Below, piece after piece: positions 51,114-58,921 of a stretch of DNA of 64,000 bases. The DNA comes from CBDBON01 sp965208395 (GTDB lineage Bacteria; Chloroflexota; Dehalococcoidia; Lucifugimonadales; CBDBON01): the NCBI GenBank assembly GCA_965208395.1, contig CBDBON010000003.1, forward strand, positions 186,001-250,000, written 5' to 3'. The notes under the pieces are model-generated. The model had not been told where the DNA came from, did not search any database, and saw nothing but the letters and a program-made list of their open reading frames with translations. The translations under genes and the position numbers were made by a program. Position 1 is the first letter of the stretch. Each line of letters starts with the position of its first letter.

Positions 51114-51823
51114 GCGGGCCGGCGGCGGACTCGCGCGTGGGGCCCGAGCGGGACCGGTCCGCTCGCACGGCCGGGGCGCTTCTCATACTCACGGCGGCGG
51201 CAACCGTGGCGGCAGTGGTTGGACGCGTGGCCGCCGACGCCGACCAGCCCACCCTCTCCGAGTCTATGGTGGAGATCGCGCTCGACAGGTGGCTCTACCT
51301 CGCGGGCGGCGCCGCTCGTCTCGTCTCGGGCATCACACTGATCGCGGCAGCGTGGCTCCTCCTGAGGACATGGATCATCCGGGAGAGGCTGGATACGCCG
51401 CTGGTCCCGGCGCTCTTCGCGGCGTCCGGTCTCTTTACGGCGGTCTCCGGCCTGTGCGCGGTCGGGCTGGCCGCGTCGGTCCCCGACGCCGAAGCGACCG
51501 CTGCGATCCTGGACTACAGCAGGGCCGACTCGGTCATGGTCGTGGCAGACCTCCGGTGGCTCACCGGCAAGATCGGCTTCGCGGCGGCGGGGCTGGCCCT
51601 GATCGTAGCGGCGCGTTACCAGTGGAGGGCGGGCGAGACCCTGAGGCGCATCGCACCCGTGACGGCGGTGCTGGGTGTCGCCATGCAGTTCATCTGGATC
51701 GACGCTGCCACCTTCGCGCACCGGATCATCGGTCCCGCCTTCTTCGTATGGCTCGTGCTCATCGGCGCCATGCTGCTGTCAGGCCGGGTGGAGCGGCACT
51801 TCGTACGGCTGCGCGACTCGTAG
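51110..51823 (+). CDS. six-helix membrane protein of unknown function (DUF4386-like)
   Basis: A 237-residue protein with six predicted membrane segments (first near residues 21-43, last near 205-224) and short loops. The arrangement resembles DUF4386 proteins, but I cannot confirm this. No catalytic motif is visible. It is the last gene of the operon beginning at 42613, starting ATGA-overlapped with the BFN-like gene and ending 10 bp before the convergent iron-transporter ATPase gene. Confidence 0.55.
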   Translation: MSGPAADSRVGPERDRSARTAGALLILTAAATVAAVVGRVAADADQPTLSESMVEIALDRWLYLAGGAARLVSGITLIAAAWLLLRTWIIRERLDTPLVPALFAASGLFTAVSGLCAVGLAASVPDAEATAAILDYSRADSVMVVADLRWLTGKIGFAAAGLALIVAARYQWRAGETLRRIAPVTAVLGVAMQFIWIDAATFAHRIIGPAFFVWLVLIGAMLLSGRVERHFVRLRDS

Positions 51824-51833
51824 GGGCAGCCCC

Positions 51834-52883
51834 TCATTCGGCGAAGGCTGTGAACGGCCTCGCCGCCTGCGGGATGAGCGTGACGCGCGTCCCCGGCGCC
51901 AGCTTCGAGTAGGAACGTTGGCGGCACCGCACAATCGCGCCCGACGGAGTGGAGACGTCCAGCACCGTCTCGTCTCCCCGGAACTCGCGCGCCCGCACCG
52001 TCGACGGGCCGCTCTCGTGCTGCACCACCTGAAAGTCGTCCGGACGCACGAGCAGCATCACCCGGTCTCCGTCGCTCAGCTTGCCGTTGCCGTTCACGAA
52101 GGGGAACCTGCCGATCTCCGTGACGGCGAAGCCACGCTCTATCTCCCCCCTGATGAAGTCACTCGTCCCGGCTGTCTCCGCGACGAAGGGCGTCGCCGGA
52201 GAGTGGTAGATGACGTCCGGCGCGTCGATCTGCTCCAGCCGTCCGCCTCTCATCACCCCCACCCGATCGGCCGTCGCGAACGCCTCCTCGCGGTCGTGGG
52301 TGACGAATATCGCCGCGATCCCGTTCTCCCGCAGGATCCCCTGCACCTCGCGCCGCATCGACTGACGCATCCCCGCGTCCAGGTTGCTGAACGGCTCGTC
52401 CAGCAGCACCGAGACCGGCCTCGGCGCGATCGTCCGCGCCAGCGCGACCCGCTGCTGCTGCCCGCCCGACAACTCGTGAGGATACCGCTCTTCCAGGCCG
52501 GAGAGTCTGACCAGCTCCATCACCTCCCTGGTACGCAGGTCGCGCTCGTGTGATGTGAGCCGGTTCAGGCCGAAGGAGACGTTCTCCGCCACCGTCTTGT
52601 GAGGGAAGAGGGCATACTCCTGGAACACCATCCCCACGCTGCGCCGGTCCGGCTGCACGTGTGTGTCGGGGCCCGATACCACCTCGCCGCAGATGCTGAT
52701 CTCCCCCGCGTCGGGCAGCTCGAAGCCGGCGATGAGCCTGAGAGTGGTCGTCTTCCCGCATCCGCTCGGCCCCAGTATGGAGATCGTCTCTCCGGGTTGC
52801 AGCGCGAGGTCAACTCTCTCCACGGCGCGCACGTCGCCGTACCGCTTGGTAACTCCCCTGCACTCCACCACCGGCCCGTTCAC
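51834..52883 (-). CDS. fbpC: ferric-iron ABC transporter ATP-binding protein
   Basis: A 349-residue ABC ATPase: Walker A GPSGCGKTT, Q-loop VFQEYALFPH, signature LSGGQQQRVALAR, Walker B SVLLDEPFSNLD and the H-loop HDREEAF, followed by a C-terminal TOBE-like regulatory domain of the FbpC/PotA type. The start at GTG 52883 has GGAGAGG 6 nt upstream and lies just after the permease stop; an earlier in-frame codon at 52922 is less likely. It forms an operon with the permease and would serve the FbpA-type binding protein encoded on the other strand. Confidence 0.9.
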   Translation of the reverse strand: MNGPVVECRGVTKRYGDVRAVERVDLALQPGETISILGPSGCGKTTTLRLIAGFELPDAGEISICGEVVSGPDTHVQPDRRSVGMVFQEYALFPHKTVAENVSFGLNRLTSHERDLRTREVMELVRLSGLEERYPHELSGGQQQRVALARTIAPRPVSVLLDEPFSNLDAGMRQSMRREVQGILRENGIAAIFVTHDREEAFATADRVGVMRGGRLEQIDAPDVIYHSPATPFVAETAGTSDFIRGEIERGFAVTEIGRFPFVNGNGKLSDGDRVMLLVRPDDFQVVQHESGPSTVRAREFRGDETVLDVSTPSGAIVRCRQRSYSKLAPGTRVTLIPQAARPFTAFAE

Positions 52884-52884
52884 G

Positions 52885-54525
52885 TCACGCCTCTCCCGTG
52901 AGCCTGGAGAGACGCCGCTCACGCAGGATCAGGTAGGCCATCGGAATGGACGAGACCAGGATGAGCGTCAGCGCCGGCGCGGCCGCGCGGGCGAAGAATG
53001 CCTCGGACGATGCCGACCAGACCGCCGTCGCCAGCGTATCGAATCCCAGCGGGCTGAGTATCAGTGTCGCGGGCAGCTCCTTCATCGCCACCAGGAACAC
53101 CAGGGCCGCACCCATCATCAGTCCGGGGCGGACGAGTGGGGCGGTGACGGTCCGGATCGCCTGGCCCGGCGTGCGTCCGAGGCCGCGCGCCGCCTCTTCC
53201 AGCCGCGGGCTCACCTGGTGGAGCGATGCCCGCGTCGCCCCGAGCGCCGCCGGGAAGAGCAGCACCACGTAGGCGAAGACGAGCAGCCACGTCGTCTGGT
53301 ACAGCGGCTGGGCGAAGTTTGCCCCGAAGAAGGCCAGCGCCAGCGCGACCACGATTCCCGGAAGCGAGTATCCGATGAAGCTGATCCGCTCGAGGAGCCG
53401 GCTCAGAGGGCTCGGATACCTGACGATCAGAGCGGCCATCGGAACCGACAGCCCCGCCGCAGCCACGGCGGCCAGTCCCGACGCGACCACCGAGTTCCTC
53501 GCGGCGCTCCACAGCAGCAGCATGGGCTCGCCCGACAGCACGCCGCGCACCAGCCAGTGGAGCAGCAACCCCGTCGGCAGGGCCAACGAGAGGCCGACGA
53601 TGAGGCCGCACAGCGCGAAGGCCGGCCATCTCCATCGCCCCAGTTCCACCACCTTCGGCGAGCGGTCGGAGCCCGGTCCCGTCCTGTGGTAGGAGCTTCG
53701 ACCTCGGCTCCACCCCTCCAGCACCAGCACCAGCAGCGCCAGCCCCACCAGCGTCAGCGCCAGCACCGCCGCGATCGAGCGGTCGAAGGACGACTCGTAC
53801 TGCTGGAATATGACCCAGGTGAACGTCGGGTATCTCATCAGAGACACCGCCCCGAAGTCGCTCAGCGTGTACAGCGCCACCAGCAGGGCGCCCGCGGCGA
53901 TCGCCGGGCGCAGCTGGGGCAGGGTCACCCGGAGCATCGTGCTCCAGGGGCCGTGTCCCAGGCTCCGCGCCGACTCTTCGGTCGACGTGTCCAGGCTGCT
54001 CCACGCCCCTCTGACGGTGAGCAGCAGGTACGGGTAGCTGAGCAGGCTCAGCGTCAGCGTCGCGCCCGCCAGGCCGTAAATCTCAGGCAGGCGTCCGATA
54101 CCCAGCGGGCCTTCCAGCATCTGCTGCAGCAGCCCCCTGGGCCCGAGCGCGGAGATGAACAGGAAGGCGCCCACGAAGCTCGGGATGACCAGCGGCAGGA
54201 CGGTGACCACCGACCAGACGCGCCGCAGGGGCAGGTCTGTCCTCACAGTGAGCCATGCCAGCGGAAGCGCGATCGCCAGGCAGCTGGCGGTCACCGTTAT
54301 CATCAGCACCACCGTCCGAGCCACCGTCTGGGCGGTGTGCGACCGGAGCAGCAGCTCCCACGCCTCCGTCGATGCGCCCGCGCTGCGGAGCACCAGGTAC
54401 GCCAGGGGCAGGAGCATCGCCAGCGCCACCAGGACGGCCGGCGCCTGGAGGATGAGCGGCGCGCCCGACCGGGACCGTCTCGGCCTAGCGTCCGGTATCG
54501 TCAGGGGGCGGCTCGCAGCTTCCAT
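52885..54525 (-). CDS. fbpB: ferric-iron ABC transporter permease (double-domain FbpB type)
   Basis: A 546-residue permease made of two similar halves of about six helices each, as in FbpB/SfuB. Each half carries an EAA-type loop contacting the ATPase: EESARSLGHGPWSTMLRVTLP in the first and EEAARGLGRTPGQAIRTVTAP in the second. It is the first gene of a two-gene unit with fbpC. The ATG at 54525 has only a weak ribosome site. A promoter candidate lies about 95 bp upstream. Together with the binding protein at 48107 it forms a complete importer. Confidence 0.9.
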   Translation of the reverse strand: MEAASRPLTIPDARPRRSRSGAPLILQAPAVLVALAMLLPLAYLVLRSAGASTEAWELLLRSHTAQTVARTVVLMITVTASCLAIALPLAWLTVRTDLPLRRVWSVVTVLPLVIPSFVGAFLFISALGPRGLLQQMLEGPLGIGRLPEIYGLAGATLTLSLLSYPYLLLTVRGAWSSLDTSTEESARSLGHGPWSTMLRVTLPQLRPAIAAGALLVALYTLSDFGAVSLMRYPTFTWVIFQQYESSFDRSIAAVLALTLVGLALLVLVLEGWSRGRSSYHRTGPGSDRSPKVVELGRWRWPAFALCGLIVGLSLALPTGLLLHWLVRGVLSGEPMLLLWSAARNSVVASGLAAVAAAGLSVPMAALIVRYPSPLSRLLERISFIGYSLPGIVVALALAFFGANFAQPLYQTTWLLVFAYVVLLFPAALGATRASLHQVSPRLEEAARGLGRTPGQAIRTVTAPLVRPGLMMGAALVFLVAMKELPATLILSPLGFDTLATAVWSASSEAFFARAAAPALTLILVSSIPMAYLILRERRLSRLTGEA

Positions 54526-54855
54526 ACGGCGATGCTATCCCTGCGAGAGTTGTCGTAGATACATGTGCGCTCTTAGCTTACAGAGAGCTTGAAACCGTGC
54601 ACTGAAATCAGCCCTGTTAGTATGTACGTAGCTCCGTATCAAGTCAAGTCTTAACGACGTATCTGTTCAGACTCCGTTCTCAACGGATCGGAGCACCGTT
54701 CCCACAAGCATCAGCGGGAGTTGCCGCATTGTCAGAGGCGGCGCAACGAGTGGATACGTCGGAGGCGGGGGTTAGAGGAGTTCGTAGCTGGGGCCTGTTC
54801 CGTCAGACGGTGGCGGGGCGGTTCTGTCGCGTAGGAGCCGGCTGCTGAGGGCGAG
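54526..54855. other. 330-bp interval upstream of fbpB
   Basis: It contains the fbpB promoter candidate (54619-54647) and a small hairpin CCGTT-CTC-AACGG near 54674-54686. I could not recognise a Fur or DtxR/IdeR operator by eye. No gene is seen. Confidence 0.45.
54619..54647 (-). promoter_or_regulatory. sigma-70-like promoter for fbpB-fbpC
   Basis: On the minus strand, TTGACT (54647-54642) and CATACT (54624-54619) are separated by 17 bp, giving a start near 54612 and a leader of about 87 nt. The palindromic TACGTA lies in the spacer. Confidence 0.45.
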
Positions 54856-55242
54856 CTATACCTGATAGTCGAACGTCATGTCGTGCTCTTCGGCGTGTCC
54901 GGCGGAGAAGCCGCCGTCGCCCGAAAGGCCGGCCAGCTCGCCGGTGCCGGACCCTGGAACCACCTCGTGCTCCGCCGTGGCCTTTCCACCATCGTAAGTC
55001 CCGGTGTGTCGCAGCACGAAGCTGCCTGTCCGCCCGCCCAGGCTGCCCACAACCTTCTCGAAACCGATGAAGGAGGCCCCGGCGTCGAGGTGCGTCATCA
55101 GGTACATGAGGTTGCCCGTCCCGGACAGGTGACCGTGGAAGGATCTCCGCACGTGCGCCCGGGTCAGCTTCGGCCCGTTCTCCGGCTCGTCGAATGGCTC
55201 CTCGTCCCAGCTTGTGATCTTGAACGTGGATTTCGCGGGCAT
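54856..55242 (-). CDS. DUF3224 domain-containing protein
   Basis: A 128-residue, single-domain beta-barrel-like protein. The features are typical of DUF3224: FKITSWDEEPFDE near the N-terminus, GTGNLMYLMTH, GSFVLRHTGTYDGGKA, and VPGSGTGELAGLSGDGGF near the C-terminus. DUF3224 proteins are small and of unknown function, with some structural resemblance to allene-oxide-cyclase-like barrels. GGAGG lies 8 nt before the ATG. It is monocistronic as far as can be seen. No signal peptide. Confidence 0.85.
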   Translation of the reverse strand: MPAKSTFKITSWDEEPFDEPENGPKLTRAHVRRSFHGHLSGTGNLMYLMTHLDAGASFIGFEKVVGSLGGRTGSFVLRHTGTYDGGKATAEHEVVPGSGTGELAGLSGDGGFSAGHAEEHDMTFDYQV

Positions 55243-55314
55243 TTTTCTGCCTCCGGTTACGGCTACTAAGATGGGGAGGTAATCGCGGTCCTAGTGGTTC
55301 AGCACCTCAGCGGT

Positions 55315-55697
55315 GGCGGTTCTACTCCCCACCCCCCGAAGAGTAGCTGTGGGGGACACCCCCACACCCCCGTTCAACATTGAGCTAGTGTTGGCGGGTT
55401 TACTTCCCCACCCCCGAAGAGTAGCTTTGGGGGACACCCCCACACCCCCGTTCAACATTGAACTCTAGTGTTGGCGGGTTTACTCCCCACCCCCGAAGAG
55501 TAGGTGTGGGGGACACCCCCACAACCCCCGTTCAACATTGAACTCTAGTGTTGGCGGGTTTACTCCCCCACCCCCGAAGAGTAAGTTGTGGGGGACACCC
55601 CCACACCCCCTTGAGCTCTAGCGTTGGCGGGTTTACTTCCCCACCCCGAAGAGTAGTTGTGGGGGACACCCCCACAACCCCGGTCCACATTGAGTTC
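55315..55697. repeat. five tandem ~72-80 bp repeats containing two hairpins
   Basis: Units start at 55315, 55393, 55473, 55553 and 55626 with GGCGGKTYTAC. Each contains CCCCGAAGAGTA, the hairpin GTGGGGG-ACA-CCCCCAC and, in most, the smaller hairpin GTTCA-ACAT-TGAAC. The array fills the gap between the DUF3224 gene and the end of lepA. Units differ by single-base changes and small indels. It is not a CRISPR: there are no unique spacers. Confidence 0.85.
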
Positions 55698-55739
55698 TCC
55701 TGACTGCCCTTCACTTCAGGGATGTCCGACCACCAGACC

Positions 55740-57575
55740 CTACCGGTCGACGGTGAGGATGCTGAGGAATGCCTCCTGGGGTATTTCGACGCTGCCTACT
55801 CGCTTCATGCGGCGCTTGCCCTCGGCCTGCTGCTCGAGGAGCTTGCGCTTGCGGGTGACGTCGCCGCCGTAGCACTTGGCGAGGACGTTCTTGCGCAGAG
55901 CCTTGACCGTCTCCCGCGCGATGACGTTTTTTCCTATAGATGCTTGTATTGCAACTTCGAAGAGCTGTCTTGGGATGAGCGTCCTGAGCCGCGAGGCCAG
56001 CTCCCTGCCGCTGTGGTAGGCGTTCTCGCGGTGGACGATGGTCGATAGGGCGTCGACCGGCTCCCCGTTGACCAAGATGTCCAGCCGCACGAGGTTGCCG
56101 GAGCGGAATCCGCTGACGGTGTAGTCCATGGAGGCGTAGCCCTGGGACCTCGCCTTGAGCTGGTCGTAGAAGTCGACCAGCACCTCGGACAGTGGCACCG
56201 CGTACTCGAGCAGCACCCGCGGGGTGACGTCGACCGCCCTCCCGTTGTCCTGCGAGTCGTGCTGGAGGTACTCCATGCGCCTGTACTCGCCCCGACGACT
56301 GGTGACGAGGTCCATTATGCCCCCGATGAAGCCGGACGGGGTGACGATGCTGAGATCGAGCCACGGCTCGCGTATCTCGGCGATCTGGTCGGCCGGCGGC
56401 ATCCGGGCGGGGTTGTCGACCTCCCTGACCGATTCGTCGGCGAGCAGCACCTCGTAGGCGACGCTGGGCGAGGTGGCGAGGAGGTTGAGGCCGTACTCCC
56501 GCTCGAGCCTCTCCTGTACGACGTCCATGTGCAGCAGGCCGAGGAAGCCGCACCGGTAGCCTGAGCCGAGCGCGGCGGATGTCTCGGCCTGGAAGCTGAG
56601 CGCGGCGTCGTTGAGGCCGAGTTTCTCCAAGGCTGCACGCAGCGCCAGATAGTCCTCTCCGTCGGCGGGGTAGAGGCCGGCGAAGACCATCGGCTTGAGG
56701 GGCCGGTGTGGCGCTAGGGCCGTCCCGGCGGGGGCGCGCGCCAGAGTCACCGTGTCTCCGACGGGGGCGTCGCCGACGCGCTTGAGGCCGGTGGCTATGT
56801 ATCCGACCTCTCCCGCGCCAAGCAGAGCCGCCCTCTCGGGGTGGGGCCTGAATACGCCGACCTCGATGACGTCGCTGTCGACTCCGGTGGACATCATGCG
56901 TATGCGACCGGAGGCGGGCACCGCGCCCTCGAAGACGCGGACGTATGCGACGACGCCCTTGTAGGGGTCGTACTTGGAGTCGAATACGAGGGCGCGTAGG
57001 GGTTTTTCTCCTGCGCCCTGCGGAGGGGGGATGCGACTGACAATCGCTTCGAGCACCTCGTCGACGCCGGTCCCGTCCTTCGCCGATACGAAGACCATCT
57101 CATCGCGGCGGAAGCCGAATGCCTGCTCGACCTCGCCGGCGACCCTCTCCGGCTCGGCGACATCCAGGTCGATCTTGTTGATGACCGGGACCACCTCCAG
57201 GTCGTGGTCGAGCGCGAGGTAGACGTTGGCGAGCGTCTGGGCCTGTATCCCCTGGCTGGCGTCGACGACCAGCAGCGCGCCCTCGCAGGCCGCCAGGCTG
57301 CGTGATACCTCGTAGCTGAAGTCGACGTGTCCGGGGGTGTCGATCAGGTTGAGCTGGTAGTCGGCGCCGTCGCGGGCGGCGTAGCTCATCCTGACGGCCT
57401 GGGCCTTGATGGTGATGCCTCGCTCTCGCTCCAGGTCCATCGTGTCGAGGACCTGGTCGGTCATCTGCCGGTCGTCGAGGGCGCCGGTGGCCTGCAGGAG
57501 CCTGTCGGCGAGCGTCGACTTGCCGTGGTCGATGTGAGCGATGATGCAGAAGTTGCGGATCGATCGCGATGCCAT
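55740..57575 (-). CDS. lepA: elongation factor 4 (LepA back-translocating GTPase)
   Basis: A 611-residue translational GTPase. G1 is AHIDHGKSTLADR, G3 DTPGHVDF and G4 NKIDL. Domains II, III and V follow, and the LepA-specific C-terminal domain includes SMDYTVSGFRSGNLVRLDILVNGEPVDALS and ends KRVGSVEIPQEAFLSIL. The start at 57575 is where the family begins (RNFCIIAHIDHGKS); no ribosome site is obvious. A hairpin repeat lies directly upstream (57610-57649). Confidence 0.96.
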   Translation of the reverse strand: MASRSIRNFCIIAHIDHGKSTLADRLLQATGALDDRQMTDQVLDTMDLERERGITIKAQAVRMSYAARDGADYQLNLIDTPGHVDFSYEVSRSLAACEGALLVVDASQGIQAQTLANVYLALDHDLEVVPVINKIDLDVAEPERVAGEVEQAFGFRRDEMVFVSAKDGTGVDEVLEAIVSRIPPPQGAGEKPLRALVFDSKYDPYKGVVAYVRVFEGAVPASGRIRMMSTGVDSDVIEVGVFRPHPERAALLGAGEVGYIATGLKRVGDAPVGDTVTLARAPAGTALAPHRPLKPMVFAGLYPADGEDYLALRAALEKLGLNDAALSFQAETSAALGSGYRCGFLGLLHMDVVQERLEREYGLNLLATSPSVAYEVLLADESVREVDNPARMPPADQIAEIREPWLDLSIVTPSGFIGGIMDLVTSRRGEYRRMEYLQHDSQDNGRAVDVTPRVLLEYAVPLSEVLVDFYDQLKARSQGYASMDYTVSGFRSGNLVRLDILVNGEPVDALSTIVHRENAYHSGRELASRLRTLIPRQLFEVAIQASIGKNVIARETVKALRKNVLAKCYGGDVTRKRKLLEQQAEGKRRMKRVGSVEIPQEAFLSILTVDR

Positions 57576-57609
57576 GGGGAAAGGGTAGCACAGGCGGCGT
57601 GTCGGAAGG

Positions 57610-57649
57610 GGGACCCCCATCTCAGTCTTCCCCCGGCTCCGCATGGGCA
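57610..57649 (-). repeat. interspersed hairpin repeat, copy B
   Basis: Reading on the minus strand, GCGGAGCCGGGGGAAGACTGAGATGGGGGTCCC. Its last 25 bases match copy A at 20044-20083 with one mismatch. It sits 34 bp upstream of lepA, between lepA and the DUF418 gene. Confidence 0.6.
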
Positions 57650-57683
57650 GAGGCAGGAGACGGAGTGAAGGAAGAGGGCGCTC

Positions 57684-58877
57684 TTATGCGGCGGGGCGTG
57701 AGTCCCTAGGGCGGCGAAGCGGCTGCCCGCTTCGATACGTGGCGACTCGCCAGAACCACTCCGCAGGTCCGAAGAGGAAGCGGCTCAGCCACGCCTGGGA
57801 CCACCAGATCTGCAGCGCCCACACTGCGAGCACAAACACCAGTACGACGCCTCGGTTGACGTAGTCGAAGTCGCCCAGGAGGACCGTCAAGACAAGAACG
57901 CCCAGCACGGTCTGCGCCAGGTAGTTGGTCAGCGCCATCCTCCCAACCGCGCGCAGACGCTGCTTGAGCCAGCTGTCCGCGCGGTCGTTCCAGAGAATGA
58001 TGAGGCTCATGTATCCCAGCGAGAAGGGAATCGTGCCAATGGTGTTGGGAATCTGTCCGATGAAGGCGACCTCACGAGAGTAGTCGTTCGTCGCGGTAAT
58101 GACGACGCCGGCGGCGGCGAGCGGCAGACCGATCGCAACCCCGATCATTGCAGTCAGCCGATACGTCCTCGCGGGCAGGCCGCCGTTAATGAAGCCGGTG
58201 CGGTACAGGCCTGCGCCGACGAGGATCAGTCCCAGAGCGCGCAGGAAGAAGCCCAGCAGGACGAGAAGCCCGATAGTCTCCTGATCCGAGATCGTGCCCG
58301 ACGTCCCGTCCGATATATCACCCGGCGTCCAGAGACCCGACAGCGACGCGCCGGTCGCGTCGGCGATTGCCTGCGCGAGCAGCGCGCAGGCAACGGATAG
58401 GGCGAACACGGTCACTCCAACGGAGATGAGCGTCCGGTCCGGCAGCTTTCGCATGGCGATCAGGAAGACCGACGATATTGCATAGGCCATCAGAACGTCG
58501 CCGTCCCACAGCAGAAAGTGGAGCAGGCCGATCAGCAGCAGCAGTGCGTTTCTCCACAGGTTCAGCGCGACGGCGCGCCTTCCTCTCGCGGCGGCGCGGT
58601 CGATGAAAAGAATCATCCCCGCGCCGAACAGCAGCGAGAAGAGCCCCATGAACTTCTGGTCGACGAATATCTCGCCGAAGATGCCGACGGCCCAGTCGAG
58701 CCATGTCTCCGAGCCGCCCGCGCTTAGGTTGAAGTAGGGCCCAGCGTCGAACCTGAAGGAGACGGCGTTCATCAACAGGATGCCGAGCACCGCAACCCCG
58801 CGTATCAGGTCGAGGCTGGTTATGCGGCCGGACTCGCGAACGGGACCGGAATCGGCGGTCTGGGAGTGCGCTGCCAA
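57684..58877 (-). CDS. DUF418 domain-containing membrane protein
   Basis: A 397-residue polytopic protein. The N-terminal heparan-alpha-glucosaminide-acetyltransferase-like part begins with SLDLIRGVAVLGILLMNAVSF and FVDQKFMGLFSLLFGAGM. The C-terminal DUF418 region contains VGRMALTNYLAQTVLGV and WSQAWLSRFLFGPAEWFWRVATY. Proteins like YeiB have this architecture; no substrate is established. The start is a TTG at 58877 with a distant GGAG. It is encoded on the same strand as lepA but separated by an interspersed repeat. Confidence 0.88.
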   Translation of the reverse strand: MAAHSQTADSGPVRESGRITSLDLIRGVAVLGILLMNAVSFRFDAGPYFNLSAGGSETWLDWAVGIFGEIFVDQKFMGLFSLLFGAGMILFIDRAAARGRRAVALNLWRNALLLLIGLLHFLLWDGDVLMAYAISSVFLIAMRKLPDRTLISVGVTVFALSVACALLAQAIADATGASLSGLWTPGDISDGTSGTISDQETIGLLVLLGFFLRALGLILVGAGLYRTGFINGGLPARTYRLTAMIGVAIGLPLAAAGVVITATNDYSREVAFIGQIPNTIGTIPFSLGYMSLIILWNDRADSWLKQRLRAVGRMALTNYLAQTVLGVLVLTVLLGDFDYVNRGVVLVFVLAVWALQIWWSQAWLSRFLFGPAEWFWRVATYRSGQPLRRPRDSRPAA

Positions 58878-58921
58878 CAGGTGGGGGCTCCTCAGAGCGG
58901 CGGGCGGGAGTTGGACAGGTG

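Noticed and set aside
32347..54677. A 15-mer CTGTTCAGACTCCGT shared at 32347 and 54663
   Set aside because: A match of this length is about as expected by chance between two places in 64 kb; the flanks do not match.
55315..55697. Possible CRISPR array
   Set aside because: Units are continuous, diverged and lack unique spacers; no cas genes are present.
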